Assembly (NCBI RefSeq): GCF_026965555.1
Contig: NZ_CP114040.1
Location: forward strand, 9,770,001 to 9,834,000
Direction: 5' to 3'
Length of the DNA: 64,000 bases
Source: Nannocystis punicea
GTDB lineage: Bacteria; Myxococcota_A; Polyangia; Nannocystales; Nannocystaceae
The position numbers and the translations under genes were made by a program. The notes beneath the pieces were generated by a model. It searched no databases and was not told the DNA's origin. It worked only from the letters and a program-made list of their open reading frames with translations. This document shows positions 36,017 through 44,987 of this stretch, in pieces (the first letter of the stretch is position 1; the number at the start of each line of letters is the position of its first letter).

Positions 36017-36931
36017 TAGCCCCACGACCTCTTCGTGACTTGTTGGATCCCCATCCTCCCGGATCCCGGCGACGACAAGAGCGTGACAGCCCAACGCACC
36101 GGCGGCATGGACACGGAGTAGCACCGGGATCCCCGAAGTGACGTAACATTTCAGGGCGAGCTGAAAGAGCGACCAGTTGTCCCGCGCCTCCGCCGAGAAG
36201 CGATAGGGCTCGTAGCCGAAGGCGCGCACAGCGGAGTCAACCTGTTCGTCGCTGAGACCTGCGACCGCCGGTATCGCCCGGCCGTTGACGACATGCCGCG
36301 TAGCAGCATCCGTGACATCCTTGGGCGTCACGGCACGATGCCCATCCGCCTTCATCACCCTGGAGAGGGCGACCCACAGGGCTGTTGTCGCGCACGCCCC
36401 TACCGCCTGATCTTGCTGCTGAAACGGCAGCGCTTTGATGGCGAGGTCCAACCCAAGGAAGTGGACCCGGTGCCCAGTGTTGGCGGGTTCATAACAGCGA
36501 CCCAGCCCGTTGTGGGGATATGGCCGCAGCAATGTCCTCCCTATCGGCGCGAACGGGAGCGGACGGACGACGATGAAGCCGAGGTACATCTCGGCGATTC
36601 GGAGCTGGAGCTCTTCTCGCTTCGTTGACAGGCTCTCGATCCAGTGGTCGAGCGTGTCCTCTCCGATTTCCTGGATGAAGACATGGAGCCGGGTGCAGTG
36701 CCCGGGAGGAGGCTCGAGCATCGTCGCGTAATAGGCGACGAACTCGTGAAGAAAATGGCGATCAACGTAATCTTCCTCGATCAGGAGACCGCGAGCGCCG
36801 ACTTCTGAATTGGTCAGATAGGACTCGAGATAACGGACCTGCGCGGGCACCGCGTCGCCCCGGAAGCCCGCTGCACGAGCGATCTCGTCGCGCAGCGAGG
36901 ATATCGAGGCGCCGCGAAATCGGCGGCTCAT
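36017..36931 (-). pseudogene. C39-like cysteine peptidase, 5' part cut off by IS630
   Basis: From ATG 36931 (GTG 36952 is also open) this part encodes 305 residues. It contains a Gln-Cys motif QQQDQAVGACATTALW (Cys180) and GALGCHALVVAGI (His283), the arrangement of papain-like C39 peptidases. The N-terminal 160 residues are of unknown type. The catalytic Asp candidate is on the other side of the IS element. The restored protein would have 497 residues. It follows a 66-residue coiled-coil gene by 11 bases. Confidence 0.8.
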
Positions 36932-36942
36932 CGTACGGCGAA

Positions 36943-37143
36943 TCAGAGCCACCGACTCCTGTTTCGACCAGGGTCTTTGCGAAACTCCTCGACCTGCTTC
37001 TGCATCGCCTGGCGCAGCACCTGGCCCTCGCGTCCAAGTCGCTCAAGCTCCTGGCGCGAGAGCTTGGGCTGGCGCTCGCCGCGCTCTTCCAGGCTGTCCT
37101 GGACAGGCGAAGAGATGGCGTCGGGCAAAGTGGCGCGCGGCAT
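36943..37143 (-). CDS. 66-residue coiled-coil protein upstream of the split peptidase
   Basis: From ATG 37143 the product is highly charged, with a predicted helix LSRQELERLGREGQVLRQAM. It has no signal peptide or Cys. The close spacing suggests an operon with the peptidase, where it could be a small partner or inhibitor, though nothing in the sequence proves this. Confidence 0.55.
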   Translation of the reverse strand: MPRATLPDAISSPVQDSLEERGERQPKLSRQELERLGREGQVLRQAMQKQVEEFRKDPGRNRSRWL

Positions 37144-37149
37144 GTTCAA

Positions 37150-38285
37150 AATCTAACAGACCCGAGCCTGATGTGCTTGGTCTGAACGGGAGCATCGCAC
37201 CGCGCGCAATGCGCGTGAAGACCGAGCCGAACGAGCACCGCGACCAGGTACGCTGCGATGCTCGCCCGCGCAGGAAGTTCTGTTCGGCCTGGGGGAGCGT
37301 GGCGAGCCTCACGCACGGGTCCGCCAGCGCAGTGCCTCGCCCCGGACCTGCAGCCGATCCGCTGCTGCTGACCTGCCTGGGCGCGGTGCTGTGCGATCAG
37401 GGGCATCATGCGCAGGCGCGCGTTAGGCTGGAGCAGGCACGTGCTCGCGCAAGGCCGACCGCTGGTGTTGGCGCTCGAGATCCCCACCACGGAGCAGGCG
37501 CGGATCGATCGCTTCCTCGCATCCTCGGGCGACGCAGCGGCGCGCGCCGAACTCGTGTCCGGCGACTTCTGGACGTTCCCGATGCAGGACGGGAGGCGGA
37601 GTCAGGCCACGGTCGATCTGCTGGCAGCGGCGCAACGCTGGACACACGAGAAGGCCCACGCGAAGAACACTGGCGACGCGAGCCGGCGCCGCGGCAGAAG
37701 CAATCGCAGCACCCCGTGACCGGGCCCGAGGCCGGGGCCGTCGAGGCGGCGGGGTAGACACGGAGCTGCGCCGGGCGGCGGGCGCGGCCGCCGCCATGAC
37801 CTATGCTCGAAGATCGAGCCCTCTTGTCCTTCGAGAGTGGCGACCAGGCCGCGCCGGAAGGTCGCCGCCGACGGCGACGGCACCGGACGCGTGCGGCCTG
37901 ATCGACTCGCCGGCCACGCCGACAGCGCGACGAGTTCGTGCGCAGGACGTCGTCGCCGCCAACGGCGACGGCGCCTCCGACGGCGCCGCCGAAAGCGACG
38001 GCACGGACACGTGCGGCCCGATCGGCACGCCGGCCAAGCCGGCCGACGCGGGTACAAGGGGGCATCGGTGGGCTTGCCGGTCGGGTCCTCGTCGCACCGC
38101 ACGCAGGTCCAGCCGTCGACGAACTGGGAGCGCGTCGGCTCCGGGCGCTCGCCATGCCCTCGTTACGCGGGTTAGGGCGGACTCAAGCGCCTGGACGGGC
38201 GAACGTCGGACGGCCCAGCGGCGGGGCTCGATATCGCACGGCCGCGGCTTGAAACCGCGCCGGCAGTCCGGTAGCTTGGAGCGAC
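37150..38285. other. Decayed stretch with gene fragments and local repeats
   Basis: No intact gene was found. Apart from the fragment at 37440-37655, two related blocks at about 37872-37920 and 37996-38042 share the pattern GCGACGGCAC...CGTGCGGCC(C/T)GATCG...CGCCGGCCA. On the minus strand near 38100 a short frame reads GWTCVRCDEDPTGKPTDAPL, which looks like a remnant of a Cys-containing protein. Confidence 0.4.
37440..37655 (+). pseudogene. Fragment resembling a Tiki/ChaN-like (DUF399) protein
   Basis: The frame reads GRPLVLALEIPTTEQARIDR, then FLASSGDAAARAEL and FWTFPMQDGRRSQATVDLL. These match the N-terminal third of haem-binding ChaN/Tiki-type proteins as I remember them. Both ends fade into non-coding sequence, so it is a remnant. 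Confidence 0.35.
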
Positions 38286-38348
38286 ATGAAGCCGCGCCCG
38301 GACATGATTCTCGTGGCCTTGCTGGATCGGCGAGCAGGCGGACGATGA
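38286..38348 (+). CDS. 20-residue ORF overlapping the ATPase start
   Basis: A short frame MKPRPDMILVALLDRRAGGR starts at ATG 38286 after GGAGCG and stops at TGA 38346-38348, overlapping the ATPase ATG in an ATGA pattern. This is a typical translational-coupling leader. It may simply be chance; no conservation can be tested here. Confidence 0.35.
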   Translation: MKPRPDMILVALLDRRAGGR

Positions 38349-39655
38349 AGGTCAAGAAGTTCTGGGTGAAGGGCTATCGCAGCCTGCGCGACGTCACGCT
38401 GGAGGGGCTCGGGGACTTCAACATCTTCTACGGGCCGAACGGCAGCGGCAAGAGCAATATCCTCGACGCGCTGCAGACGTTCTTCACGCTGATGCCGCTA
38501 GCGGTCGATACGGCGTACGGCGGTGTAGACGAGCGCCCGTCGTTTCGTCAGGCGGGTAGCGAGGCGGCCGCGAAGTGGATCGGCGAGGATGATTTCTTCG
38601 CCCGCGAGGATACCCAGTCGATCGTGATGGGGGCCGAGATCGAAGGTCCTGATAACTTCGCTACCTTCAGTCGCGGGAATGAACCTGTGGAGCGGGTTCA
38701 GGTCGAGATTCACTTTTGGCGCCGGCCCGGGGGCTTCAACCTGCGGTTCAAGCACCTGTTTGTCAATGGTCAATGGGTAGGTCTTCCCTTCGCCGACCGG
38801 AACGTCCGTGATTTGCTCCGTGGGATTGTGCCAGACGCATTTGCGCATCTCGGCGTGACAAGGACGCTCGCGGTGAATGCCTTTGGCGACGCGAGTGCTT
38901 CGGGCTCCCGGAGGGGCAGTACCATTCCTGATGGAGAAGTTGTACGCGAGCTGTTCGCCGCAAAGAATTCGAGCGACTTGGCGTTGCGTCGCCGTTACCA
39001 TGAGCTGCGGGAGTTTGTTGCTGATACCCTCCACCGCCCCGAGTTCGACGTATTCATAGGATCGAATTCGGGGCTTGAGCTGCGCGAACGGCTGCCAGAG
39101 CCGAATCCCCTGGGTCGCGACATTCGGGTCGATCGCGCGGGTCACGGCGTCGTGCAAATGTACGCGATCGTCGCCTCGATCTTGCTGGCTCGGGGGCGGC
39201 TAGTGGCGATCGAGGAGCCCGAGGCGCACCTCCACGCGCCGACGCTGGGGCGAGAACTGCGCGGCATCTTGCAGAAGATGATGGAAGATGGCCGGGTAGA
39301 ACAGTTTTTTATCGCCACCCACAGCAATCTGTTCGACCTCGACCTCACGGGCTACTGGGATGTGTCACTGGCGAACGGCGAGACGGTCGTGCAGCGCAAG
39401 CCGCTCGACGAGGTCGATCGGGTGCACCTGTATGAACCGGGGCCGGCGAAGCACCAGTTGCAGGAGATGCTCCGGCTGTTCGGTGACGAGGTGGTTTTCA
39501 GGACAGGCGATGGTCAGAAATTGACGGCGACCGAGATGCTTGCGGCGCTGCAGAACGACGAGGACGTGGCCAAGGCGTTCCTCGAGAGCCTCCATGCCGC
39601 GGCGATGCAGGTGACGGGGCTTCGAGCGAAACGCGCACAAGGAACGCCGAAGTGA
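38345..39655 (+). CDS. OLD-like AAA ATPase (AAA_15/AAA_21 type) of a two-gene module
   Basis: This 436-residue SMC/OLD-type ATPase has Walker A GPNGSGKSN (30-38) after the YRSLRDVTL strand, a long insert, the signature-like segment VDRAGHGVVQM, Walker B in RLVAIEEPEAHLHAP, and the switch His in FIATHSN. There is no TOPRIM nuclease domain, unlike OLD, GajA or the AriB partner of PARIS. The C-terminal 100 residues are unassigned. The stop overlaps the GTG of a CHAT-like protease gene, so the two products are made together. By analogy with ATPase-effector defence pairs it could sense an invader and release the protease; this is inference. Confidence 0.85.
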   Translation: MKVKKFWVKGYRSLRDVTLEGLGDFNIFYGPNGSGKSNILDALQTFFTLMPLAVDTAYGGVDERPSFRQAGSEAAAKWIGEDDFFAREDTQSIVMGAEIEGPDNFATFSRGNEPVERVQVEIHFWRRPGGFNLRFKHLFVNGQWVGLPFADRNVRDLLRGIVPDAFAHLGVTRTLAVNAFGDASASGSRRGSTIPDGEVVRELFAAKNSSDLALRRRYHELREFVADTLHRPEFDVFIGSNSGLELRERLPEPNPLGRDIRVDRAGHGVVQMYAIVASILLARGRLVAIEEPEAHLHAPTLGRELRGILQKMMEDGRVEQFFIATHSNLFDLDLTGYWDVSLANGETVVQRKPLDEVDRVHLYEPGPAKHQLQEMLRLFGDEVVFRTGDGQKLTATEMLAALQNDEDVAKAFLESLHAAAMQVTGLRAKRAQGTPK

Positions 39656-40302
39656 AGCTCTGTGTGTTGGACGCGTGGCACCCCGACGACCCAGCGCTGG
39701 TCACCAGCCACTGGTTCGCCGAGAAGACAGTGATTGCGCTCAGGCGCGCGTTTCCTGATGACGGGATCCAGTTCGTCAGCGGGGACGAGGTCGATCGCGC
39801 GCGCGTGTCGGTGGAGTTGCAGCAGGAACACCAGGGCTTCGCGTACTTCGGCCACGGTAGTGAGCGCAGGCTCTCTCGCCACGGGGCGGTCCTGGTCGGG
39901 GTGGAAGAGGTCAGGTTCCTCCGCGACCGTTGGTTCCACGCGTTCGCGTGCCTGAGCGGTGATACGCTCTGTCATGACGCGGCCGAGGCAGGTGCGGCAG
40001 CCTATCTGGGCTACAAAACGATCGTTAATGTTCACTGGGAGGTCTTGCGCCTGCCTGAAGCGCTGAGTGAGCGCCTTGAGGTCCTCGTGACCGTGGCGAC
40101 CTTGCAGCTCGCGCACGGCGAGCGTTCGCGACGAGCCATTCGGAGTAGCGTGAGACAGGCCTCACTTCGACTGATTGAGTGGTTGGACATGAACGAGGAG
40201 GCATGCTCCTCGATTCCCTGGTACGAGCTCACGGGGCTCAAGGTACTGGCGGTCACGCTGCACCGGGATCTTGAGCTAGAGGGGATTGCCGTGCTCGATT
40301 GA
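39652..40302 (+). CDS. Caspase-like CHAT-family protease
   Basis: This 216-residue protein shows the clan CD dyad: His68 in FAYFGHGSERRL and Cys100 in FHAFACLSGDTL, followed by AEAGAAAYLGYKTIV, a typical CHAT/caspase continuation. It lacks TPRs or other sensor domains and is short for a CHAT protein, so it is essentially the catalytic domain. GTG 39652 overlaps the ATPase stop. CHAT proteases act as death effectors in bacterial immunity (TPR-CHAT of type III-E CRISPR, gasdermin activators). Here the ATPase is the likely trigger. Confidence 0.75.
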   Translation: MKLCVLDAWHPDDPALVTSHWFAEKTVIALRRAFPDDGIQFVSGDEVDRARVSVELQQEHQGFAYFGHGSERRLSRHGAVLVGVEEVRFLRDRWFHAFACLSGDTLCHDAAEAGAAAYLGYKTIVNVHWEVLRLPEALSERLEVLVTVATLQLAHGERSRRAIRSSVRQASLRLIEWLDMNEEACSSIPWYELTGLKVLAVTLHRDLELEGIAVLD

Positions 40303-40549
40303 CGGCAGCCGCGCCTTACAGGTTCTATGTCTGAGCCGCCGCACCAGTCCCTGGCTGCCCCTCCGTGCCCCAAAAAGCGGGGCCGCCGACCATGGTCAGA
40401 CTCGGTTGTGATGGTCGAGCAAGGCCGCGTCCGGCGCGTGGCTCGCCAGTCGAGGACCGCCGTAGCTCGGCAAGCCAGACTGCGTTTCAGGACAGGACCC
40501 GCCTCCGCGAGGCCACGATCGCGGGGGCTTGCGCGAGGAATTAACACCC

Positions 40550-41078
40550 TCAGTACTCGAGCACCATGGAATAGGGTGGTGAATCCATGATTTCCAAGAC
40601 CCAACTGGGGACTGGCTTGTACTCATGGAACTCGAGTTCGACGTTGTTCATCACGCAGGTGTTCTGCATGGCGTTCCATGTGTATGTCGGGGTCACAATG
40701 GGACTGTTGCCGGTCACGTAGAAGAGCGTTCCGCTGACTTGCAGAACGGACGGTGGATATCCGGGCAACGTGTACCCAACTGCTTGAGTGCAGTTCGCGT
40801 CTTTAAAATATGGGCTCGCCTCCTTCCAAGAAGCGTAGTTCTTATAGCATGGCTTCGGGTTACCCGTTGCAAGCTCGTAAACGACACCAATGTAGTCGGT
40901 GTCCAGGAAGTTGATGTACACACACGAGAATTCGTAGAGCCCGAATTCGACCTTCCCTGCCCCCACGTATGTCGTCGGGCTCGCTATGGCCTTCACGGCC
41001 ATCGCATCCTTGTCGTACAACGTCCAGCGACCGAATTGCAGCATTCCGACGGGCATCCCCATGTCCGGGGTACCCCCG
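40550..41078 (-). pseudogene. Small protein gene, 3' part cut off by IS66
   Basis: The piece encodes about 170 residues rich in aromatic residues (FGRWTLYDKDA, YEFSCVYINFLDTDYIGVVY). It includes one copy of the 8-bp target duplication (41071-41078). Joined to 43768-43843 after removing the IS66 and one duplication copy, it continues in frame (MDLGGTPDMGMPVG). The restored 198-residue protein has no recognised domain; five Cys suggest export but no signal peptide is visible. Confidence 0.75.
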
Positions 41079-41122
41079 GTATCCGTCCGGCGAGCTACGT
41101 TCCCGGTTGATCCGCCGTTCGG

Positions 41123-42793
41123 CTACACCTCGCTCGCATGCTTCCCGAGGGACACGCCGCGGAAGACGTTGGTGGCGAGCCGCTGCTGAGTGTCCTCCTG
41201 TTTCAGAGTCTCCTGCCAGAAGGCCGGTGCGAGCTCGAGGACTCGGCGCCGGGGCCACGACGGAAGCAGGCACAGCAGGTCGCGGAGGTATGCCAAGGGC
41301 TCGATCCGGTGGAGCTGGCAGCTCGCCAGGAGCGAGACGAAGAGCGTGTTGGCGCGGGCGCCCTCCTCGCTGCCGAGGAACAGCCAGTTCTTGCGGCCGA
41401 TGACCTCGCGTCGGAGGTTGCGCTCGGAGATGTTGTTCTCGAGGGGCAGGCGGCCGTCGCCAAGAAAGCGCTGCAGCGCGATCCGCTGATTGCGGGCGTA
41501 GCCGAGGGCCTTGACCAGCGGCGTACCGTCGAGGGCGAGCGCGGCCTGCTGGTCGCACCAGAGGAAGAATGCGTCGACGATCGGTCTCGACTTTGCCTGG
41601 CGGACCGACTCTCGCTTCTTGCGGGGCGCCGTCGCCAGTGCGCGCTCGATCTTGAAGAGCGCCTTGATCAGCGACAACGCGTGCCGGGCCAGCTCCGGCT
41701 CCGATCCGAGGCACTTGAAGAAGTACCTCCTGCAGTGGGCCCAGCAGCCGACCTCGAGGACGTCGCCGGTCGCGTACAAGTGATCGTAGACCGCGTGGGC
41801 GTCGGCGACGAGATAGCCCGCATAGCCCTTCAGGAGCCGGTCGACGGCCTCGCTGTCGTGGGCCGGCGAGAAGCGAAAGAGGACGTGGCGCTCCGGCGCG
41901 ACAAGCACCCAGAAGTGGGCGCGCTGGCACTGCTCCTTCGCCTGCACGAGGACGCCGGTCGCGTCGGTGCAGAGATAGGGCTGGGTGAAGGCGTCGGCAA
42001 ACATGGCCTCGACGAGCGGCTCGACGAGGTCCGCGAGCTGCTCGTGCCAGCCGCAGATCGTCGAGCGCGCGAGCTGGAGGCCGTCGCGAGCGTAGAGCGC
42101 CTCGAGGCGGTTCGCGGGCAGGTGGTCCTGCCAGCGATGGACGATCGTGTCGGCGAGAAGGCCAGGGCCGGCGAGGCCGCGCTCGATCGGCAGCTCCAGG
42201 CGCTCGGCAATCTGCACCGCCGGTGCCTCGATCGTCCGGTCCTCGACCGTGCCCAGCGCCTCGCCCTTGCGGACAAACTTCGGCCGGACGATCCGCGCGA
42301 CGACGAGCGAGGCCGGTCGACGTTCGACGACCTCGCTGACGACCTGGCCGATCCGCTGGAACGCGTCGAGGCCCTCACGCACGACCTCGGGCGGCAGGAC
42401 CTCGATCTCGACCCGCGGGAGGTTCTCGGGCAAGGGGCGGCGACCGCGAGAGCGCCGCCGGGCAGGCGCAGGACGATCGACCTCCGGGTCGTCGGCGTCT
42501 TCATCCTCGGCGTCGTCGAGCTCGACCTCTTCCTCGACCTCCTCGACGACGACGTCGCGGCCGGCGAGCATCATCTCGAGGATCTGCAGCGCGAGCTGCG
42601 GGTCGTCGCCGGCGGCGAAGCGCTCGGCCTTCTTGCCGACGACGATGCCCTTCTCGAGCAGCTTGCAGCGCTCGAGCAGCTCCATGTACAGCGTCTTGTA
42701 CCGCTCGCGCTCGGCGGTCAGCTTGCCGATCGCGTCCGCATGCTCGCGCATGCGGCTCTCGAGTTCATTGCGGACGAGCTCGACCTCGGTCAC
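41123..42793 (-). CDS. tnpC: IS66 transposase TnpC
   Basis: This 556-residue DDE transposase has an N-terminal leucine-zipper-like helix, an acidic and basic linker, a zinc-finger-like region, and catalytic motifs CTDATGVLVQ, LVADAHAVYDHL and LPLENNISERNLRREVIGRK. The C-terminal extension follows. The GTG start at 42793 is used; ATG 42751 is an alternative. Confidence 0.93.
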   Translation of the reverse strand: MTEVELVRNELESRMREHADAIGKLTAERERYKTLYMELLERCKLLEKGIVVGKKAERFAAGDDPQLALQILEMMLAGRDVVVEEVEEEVELDDAEDEDADDPEVDRPAPARRRSRGRRPLPENLPRVEIEVLPPEVVREGLDAFQRIGQVVSEVVERRPASLVVARIVRPKFVRKGEALGTVEDRTIEAPAVQIAERLELPIERGLAGPGLLADTIVHRWQDHLPANRLEALYARDGLQLARSTICGWHEQLADLVEPLVEAMFADAFTQPYLCTDATGVLVQAKEQCQRAHFWVLVAPERHVLFRFSPAHDSEAVDRLLKGYAGYLVADAHAVYDHLYATGDVLEVGCWAHCRRYFFKCLGSEPELARHALSLIKALFKIERALATAPRKKRESVRQAKSRPIVDAFFLWCDQQAALALDGTPLVKALGYARNQRIALQRFLGDGRLPLENNISERNLRREVIGRKNWLFLGSEEGARANTLFVSLLASCQLHRIEPLAYLRDLLCLLPSWPRRRVLELAPAFWQETLKQEDTQQRLATNVFRGVSLGKHASEV

Positions 42794-42823
42794 GCCTCCT
42801 ACGTACGCTTTTGAGCATTCACG

Positions 42824-43165
42824 TCAAGAGCGATTTCGACCCTCACGGCGCGAGGTTCGCTCGACGCCCCGCAGCAGCTCCGCGAAGCCCTTCGGGTCGA
42901 CGACCACCGAGCGCTGCGCCGGCTCGTCCGCCGCCGGTACGCGGAACAGCGCCCGATGCAGCCGCTTGTACATCAGGCAGTAGCCGTTACGGTCCCACCA
43001 CAGCACCTTCACGCGATCGGACCTGCGACTGGCGAACACGAAGACCGCCCCGCCGCGCGGGTCCTCGCCGATCACCTGCCGCACCGTGAGCGCGAGCGCA
43101 TCAAACCCGCGCCGCATGTCCTGAGGCTCCGTGCATACGAAGATCCGCACCGATGCCGGGATCAT
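42824..43165 (-). CDS. tnpB: IS66 accessory protein TnpB
   Basis: This 113-residue protein matches TnpB (Orf2) by MRRGFDALALTVRQVIGEDP, GAVFVFASRRSDRVKVLWWD and GYCLMYKRLHRALF. Its ATG overlaps the tnpA stop. It is needed for IS66 transposition; the biochemical role is unclear in the family. Confidence 0.93.
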   Translation of the reverse strand: MIPASVRIFVCTEPQDMRRGFDALALTVRQVIGEDPRGGAVFVFASRRSDRVKVLWWDRNGYCLMYKRLHRALFRVPAADEPAQRSVVVDPKGFAELLRGVERTSRREGRNRS

Positions 43166-43494
43166 CGTCGTCCCTCCAGCACGTCGAGCACGCGCCCGAG
43201 CATGTCGGCCTCGACATGGCCAAGGATCCGGAGCACCACGCGCCCGACCTCGAGCTCGAGCACGCCGGGCTCGCTCGTCATCGACGCGGCGACCTCCTGC
43301 GTCACCTCGACGAAGCCGGCCTCGCCCGTGCCCTGGTCGCGTGCATCGGCCCGCGCCGCATGCAGGCGCCATTTCCACCAACCCAGGGTGTGTGGATTGA
43401 CCCGGATACGCGCCGCGTACTCCTTGCAGGTCTGACCGCTGGCGATCCAGCCGTCGACCCGCTTGCGCCACGTCGCCTCCCCCCTCGCGCTCAT
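43162..43494 (-). CDS. tnpA: IS66 accessory protein TnpA
   Basis: This 110-residue protein begins MSARGEATWRKRVDGWIASG and has the helix-turn-helix motif EYAARIRVNPHTLGWWKWRL usual for TnpA (Orf1). ATG 43494 overlaps the preceding ORF stop, and its own stop overlaps tnpB. Confidence 0.9.
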   Translation of the reverse strand: MSARGEATWRKRVDGWIASGQTCKEYAARIRVNPHTLGWWKWRLHAARADARDQGTGEAGFVEVTQEVAASMTSEPGVLELEVGRVVLRILGHVEADMLGRVLDVLEGRR

Positions 43495-43697
43495 GGCTTG
43501 GCCTTCGCCCGCGCTCGCGCCGCCCGGTCTCTCGGCCGCATCGGTCGGAAGTCCAGCCGCAGCGCACCGCCGAACGAGCTCGCCTGCCACGACATGTCGC
43601 TCGGGATCAGCAGCGCGAACGTCCCTCGCGCCGGCGGCTCGGGCTGCAGCACGACCGCGCCTTGGTCACCACGATCTTCATCACTCTCTTTCGACAT
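43491..43697 (-). CDS. 68-residue first ORF of the IS66 element
   Basis: ATG 43697 follows GGAGG with a three-base gap, and the stop overlaps the tnpA ATG (43491-43494). The product has a short beta-like segment (GTFALLIPSDMSWQASSFGG) and a basic tail. It lies inside the inverted repeats, so it travels with the element; it is not among the standard three IS66 genes. Confidence 0.65.
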   Translation of the reverse strand: MSKESDEDRGDQGAVVLQPEPPARGTFALLIPSDMSWQASSFGGALRLDFRPMRPRDRAARARAKAKP

Positions 43698-43767
43698 TCA
43701 GCCTCCGAGGCCCTCTTGTAGGTCCTCGGCTGGCACCTTGTCACGACGTAGCTCGCCGGACGCTTAC

Positions 43768-43843
43768 TACCCCCGAGATCCATATTCAGTGGGCCTCCAG
43801 TCGTCCCCGTGAGACGGTCGGCCACCTGGAACGGCTCGAACAT
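43768..43843 (-). pseudogene. Small protein gene, 5' part cut off by IS66
   Basis: From ATG 43843 (TTG 43846 is adjacent) the frame encodes MFEPFQVADRLTGTTGGPLN and MDLGG, then enters the IS66 end. It joins in frame to 40550-41070. No ribosome site is obvious. Confidence 0.65.
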
Positions 43844-44064
43844 CAAGGCGAGCCGGTCCGGCGAGTTCGGGCGCGGTCCGAGCGCCTACGGCCCCCTGGT
43901 CCTCCTGCCCGTCGACGCCGCGGTGCGGCGCTACTTCGACGAGGTCGACGAGCCGATCGCGCGCCACATGGAGGGCGACCGGGCCGGCGTCGGCCTGGTG
44001 TACATGGACCAGCAGGCCGGCGAGCACGCGCGTGACCTGCTGTGCGTAGCGAAGAACAGCCCGT

Positions 44065-44385
44065 TCAGCAGGTACACCGCGGCAAGTTGCCGAGGTTGTT
44101 ACGCGTCGTGTCATTGCCTTCGGTCGTGATGTACTTCCCATCGCGCGTCGGCTCAACGCGAGCGCCCAAGGTCCAAACACTGTTCTCGTTCGGCTTTGCC
44201 GTGGCGGTGTACACCTGGACGCCCGTCCGCAGCCAGGTCATGACCTGCTGCCGCGAGACCCGCCGAAATTCCCCCATGGGCCAGTTGCCCCGGGCGTCAC
44301 GCGTGCTCCGATCCAGGCTCGCAGCACACACTTCCGCAATGACCCCCTCCCGATAGTCAACACCAACAATCCAGTACTCAGACAT
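44065..44385 (-). CDS. DUF3892-type protein
   Basis: This 106-residue protein begins MSEYWIVGVDYREG, the typical start of DUF3892 proteins, followed by a beta-rich body (VMTWLRTGVQVYTATAKPNE). ATG 44385 follows GGAGGTGATTGCGT. The function of the family is unknown. It lies directly upstream of the IS66-split gene on the same strand, so the two may have formed one unit. Confidence 0.7.
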   Translation of the reverse strand: MSEYWIVGVDYREGVIAEVCAASLDRSTRDARGNWPMGEFRRVSRQQVMTWLRTGVQVYTATAKPNENSVWTLGARVEPTRDGKYITTEGNDTTRNNLGNLPRCTC

Positions 44386-44987
44386 CACGCAATCACCTCC
44401 TCTGCCCCCGGCCACACCGAAATGGCACGACCACGGCCCCCTGTGGAGCCGCACCAACCGAAGACGGCCGAAGTGTAGTGGTCGGTGGATGCTCGTCAAC
44501 GCCCAGCGCGAAAAAATCTTTCGTTACGGCCCCGTAGCCGGCGGCCGACGTCGGCCAAGGAGCTGGACAATCCGCAAACGAGGGCCTTGCCACGCGGGCC
44601 GACGCGGCCGAGTGGTAGAGGCCGCGAAATCCGATGAGGTAGCCGTGCGGGTGACGACCGAGGCACAGGCGGCCGATGCGGGGTGCGACGCCCCTTGTAG
44701 TCCCGACGCGAGCTGCTGCACGGAGGTGTTCGTGCATGGCAGCGGCGCTCCGATCGGCTGGCTGCGACGCGGCGCGCCCATCGCCATACCGACGGGCGCG
44801 GAGCCCGAGATGTTGTAGGAACCAACCGGTGCTCGCCGCCGACTCACAGCAGGTCTCACGCGTGTTGAGTTCCTACGACACCGCCATCCGCCAGCATCGG
44901 CGGGCGTAACTTTCGGAGGCAGTTTCAGCAGCGCTCGCGCGTTCGGCTCTGCGGTGGCTCGGGGTGGCTGCCAGCCCTTCGGCGAAA
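44386..44987. other. 602-bp stretch without a supported gene
   Basis: Only short overlapping frames without motifs are present. A segment near 44603-44640 looks faintly like a tRNA D-arm but lacks a T-arm. Confidence 0.4.

Larger units (their letters stand above)
41079..43767 (-). mobile_element. IS66-family insertion sequence, 2689 bp
   Basis: The ends are inverted repeats: left GTATCCGTCCGGCGAGCTAC, right (reverse complement) GTAAGCGTCCGGCGAGCTAC, both followed by GT. An 8-bp direct repeat TACCCCCG flanks the element (41071-41078 and 43768-43775), as IS66 elements produce. It carries tnpA, tnpB, tnpC and one extra 68-residue ORF, all complete and overlapping. Confidence 0.95.

Noticed and set aside
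36952..36952. GTG 36952 as the start of the C39-like peptidase
   Set aside because: It overlaps the upstream ORF by ten bases; ATG 36931 gives a cleaner gap, though GTG cannot be excluded.
43809..44129. Plus-strand frame with PLVLLPVDAAVRRYFDEVDE
   Set aside because: Part of it looks coding, but it overlaps the start of the IS66-split gene and the end of the DUF3892 gene and has no ribosome site; at most it is a remnant.
44603..44700. Segment resembling a tRNA D-arm (GGCCGAGTGGTAGAGGCC)
   Set aside because: No GTTCGANTC T-arm and no matching acceptor stem are found, so it is not a tRNA.
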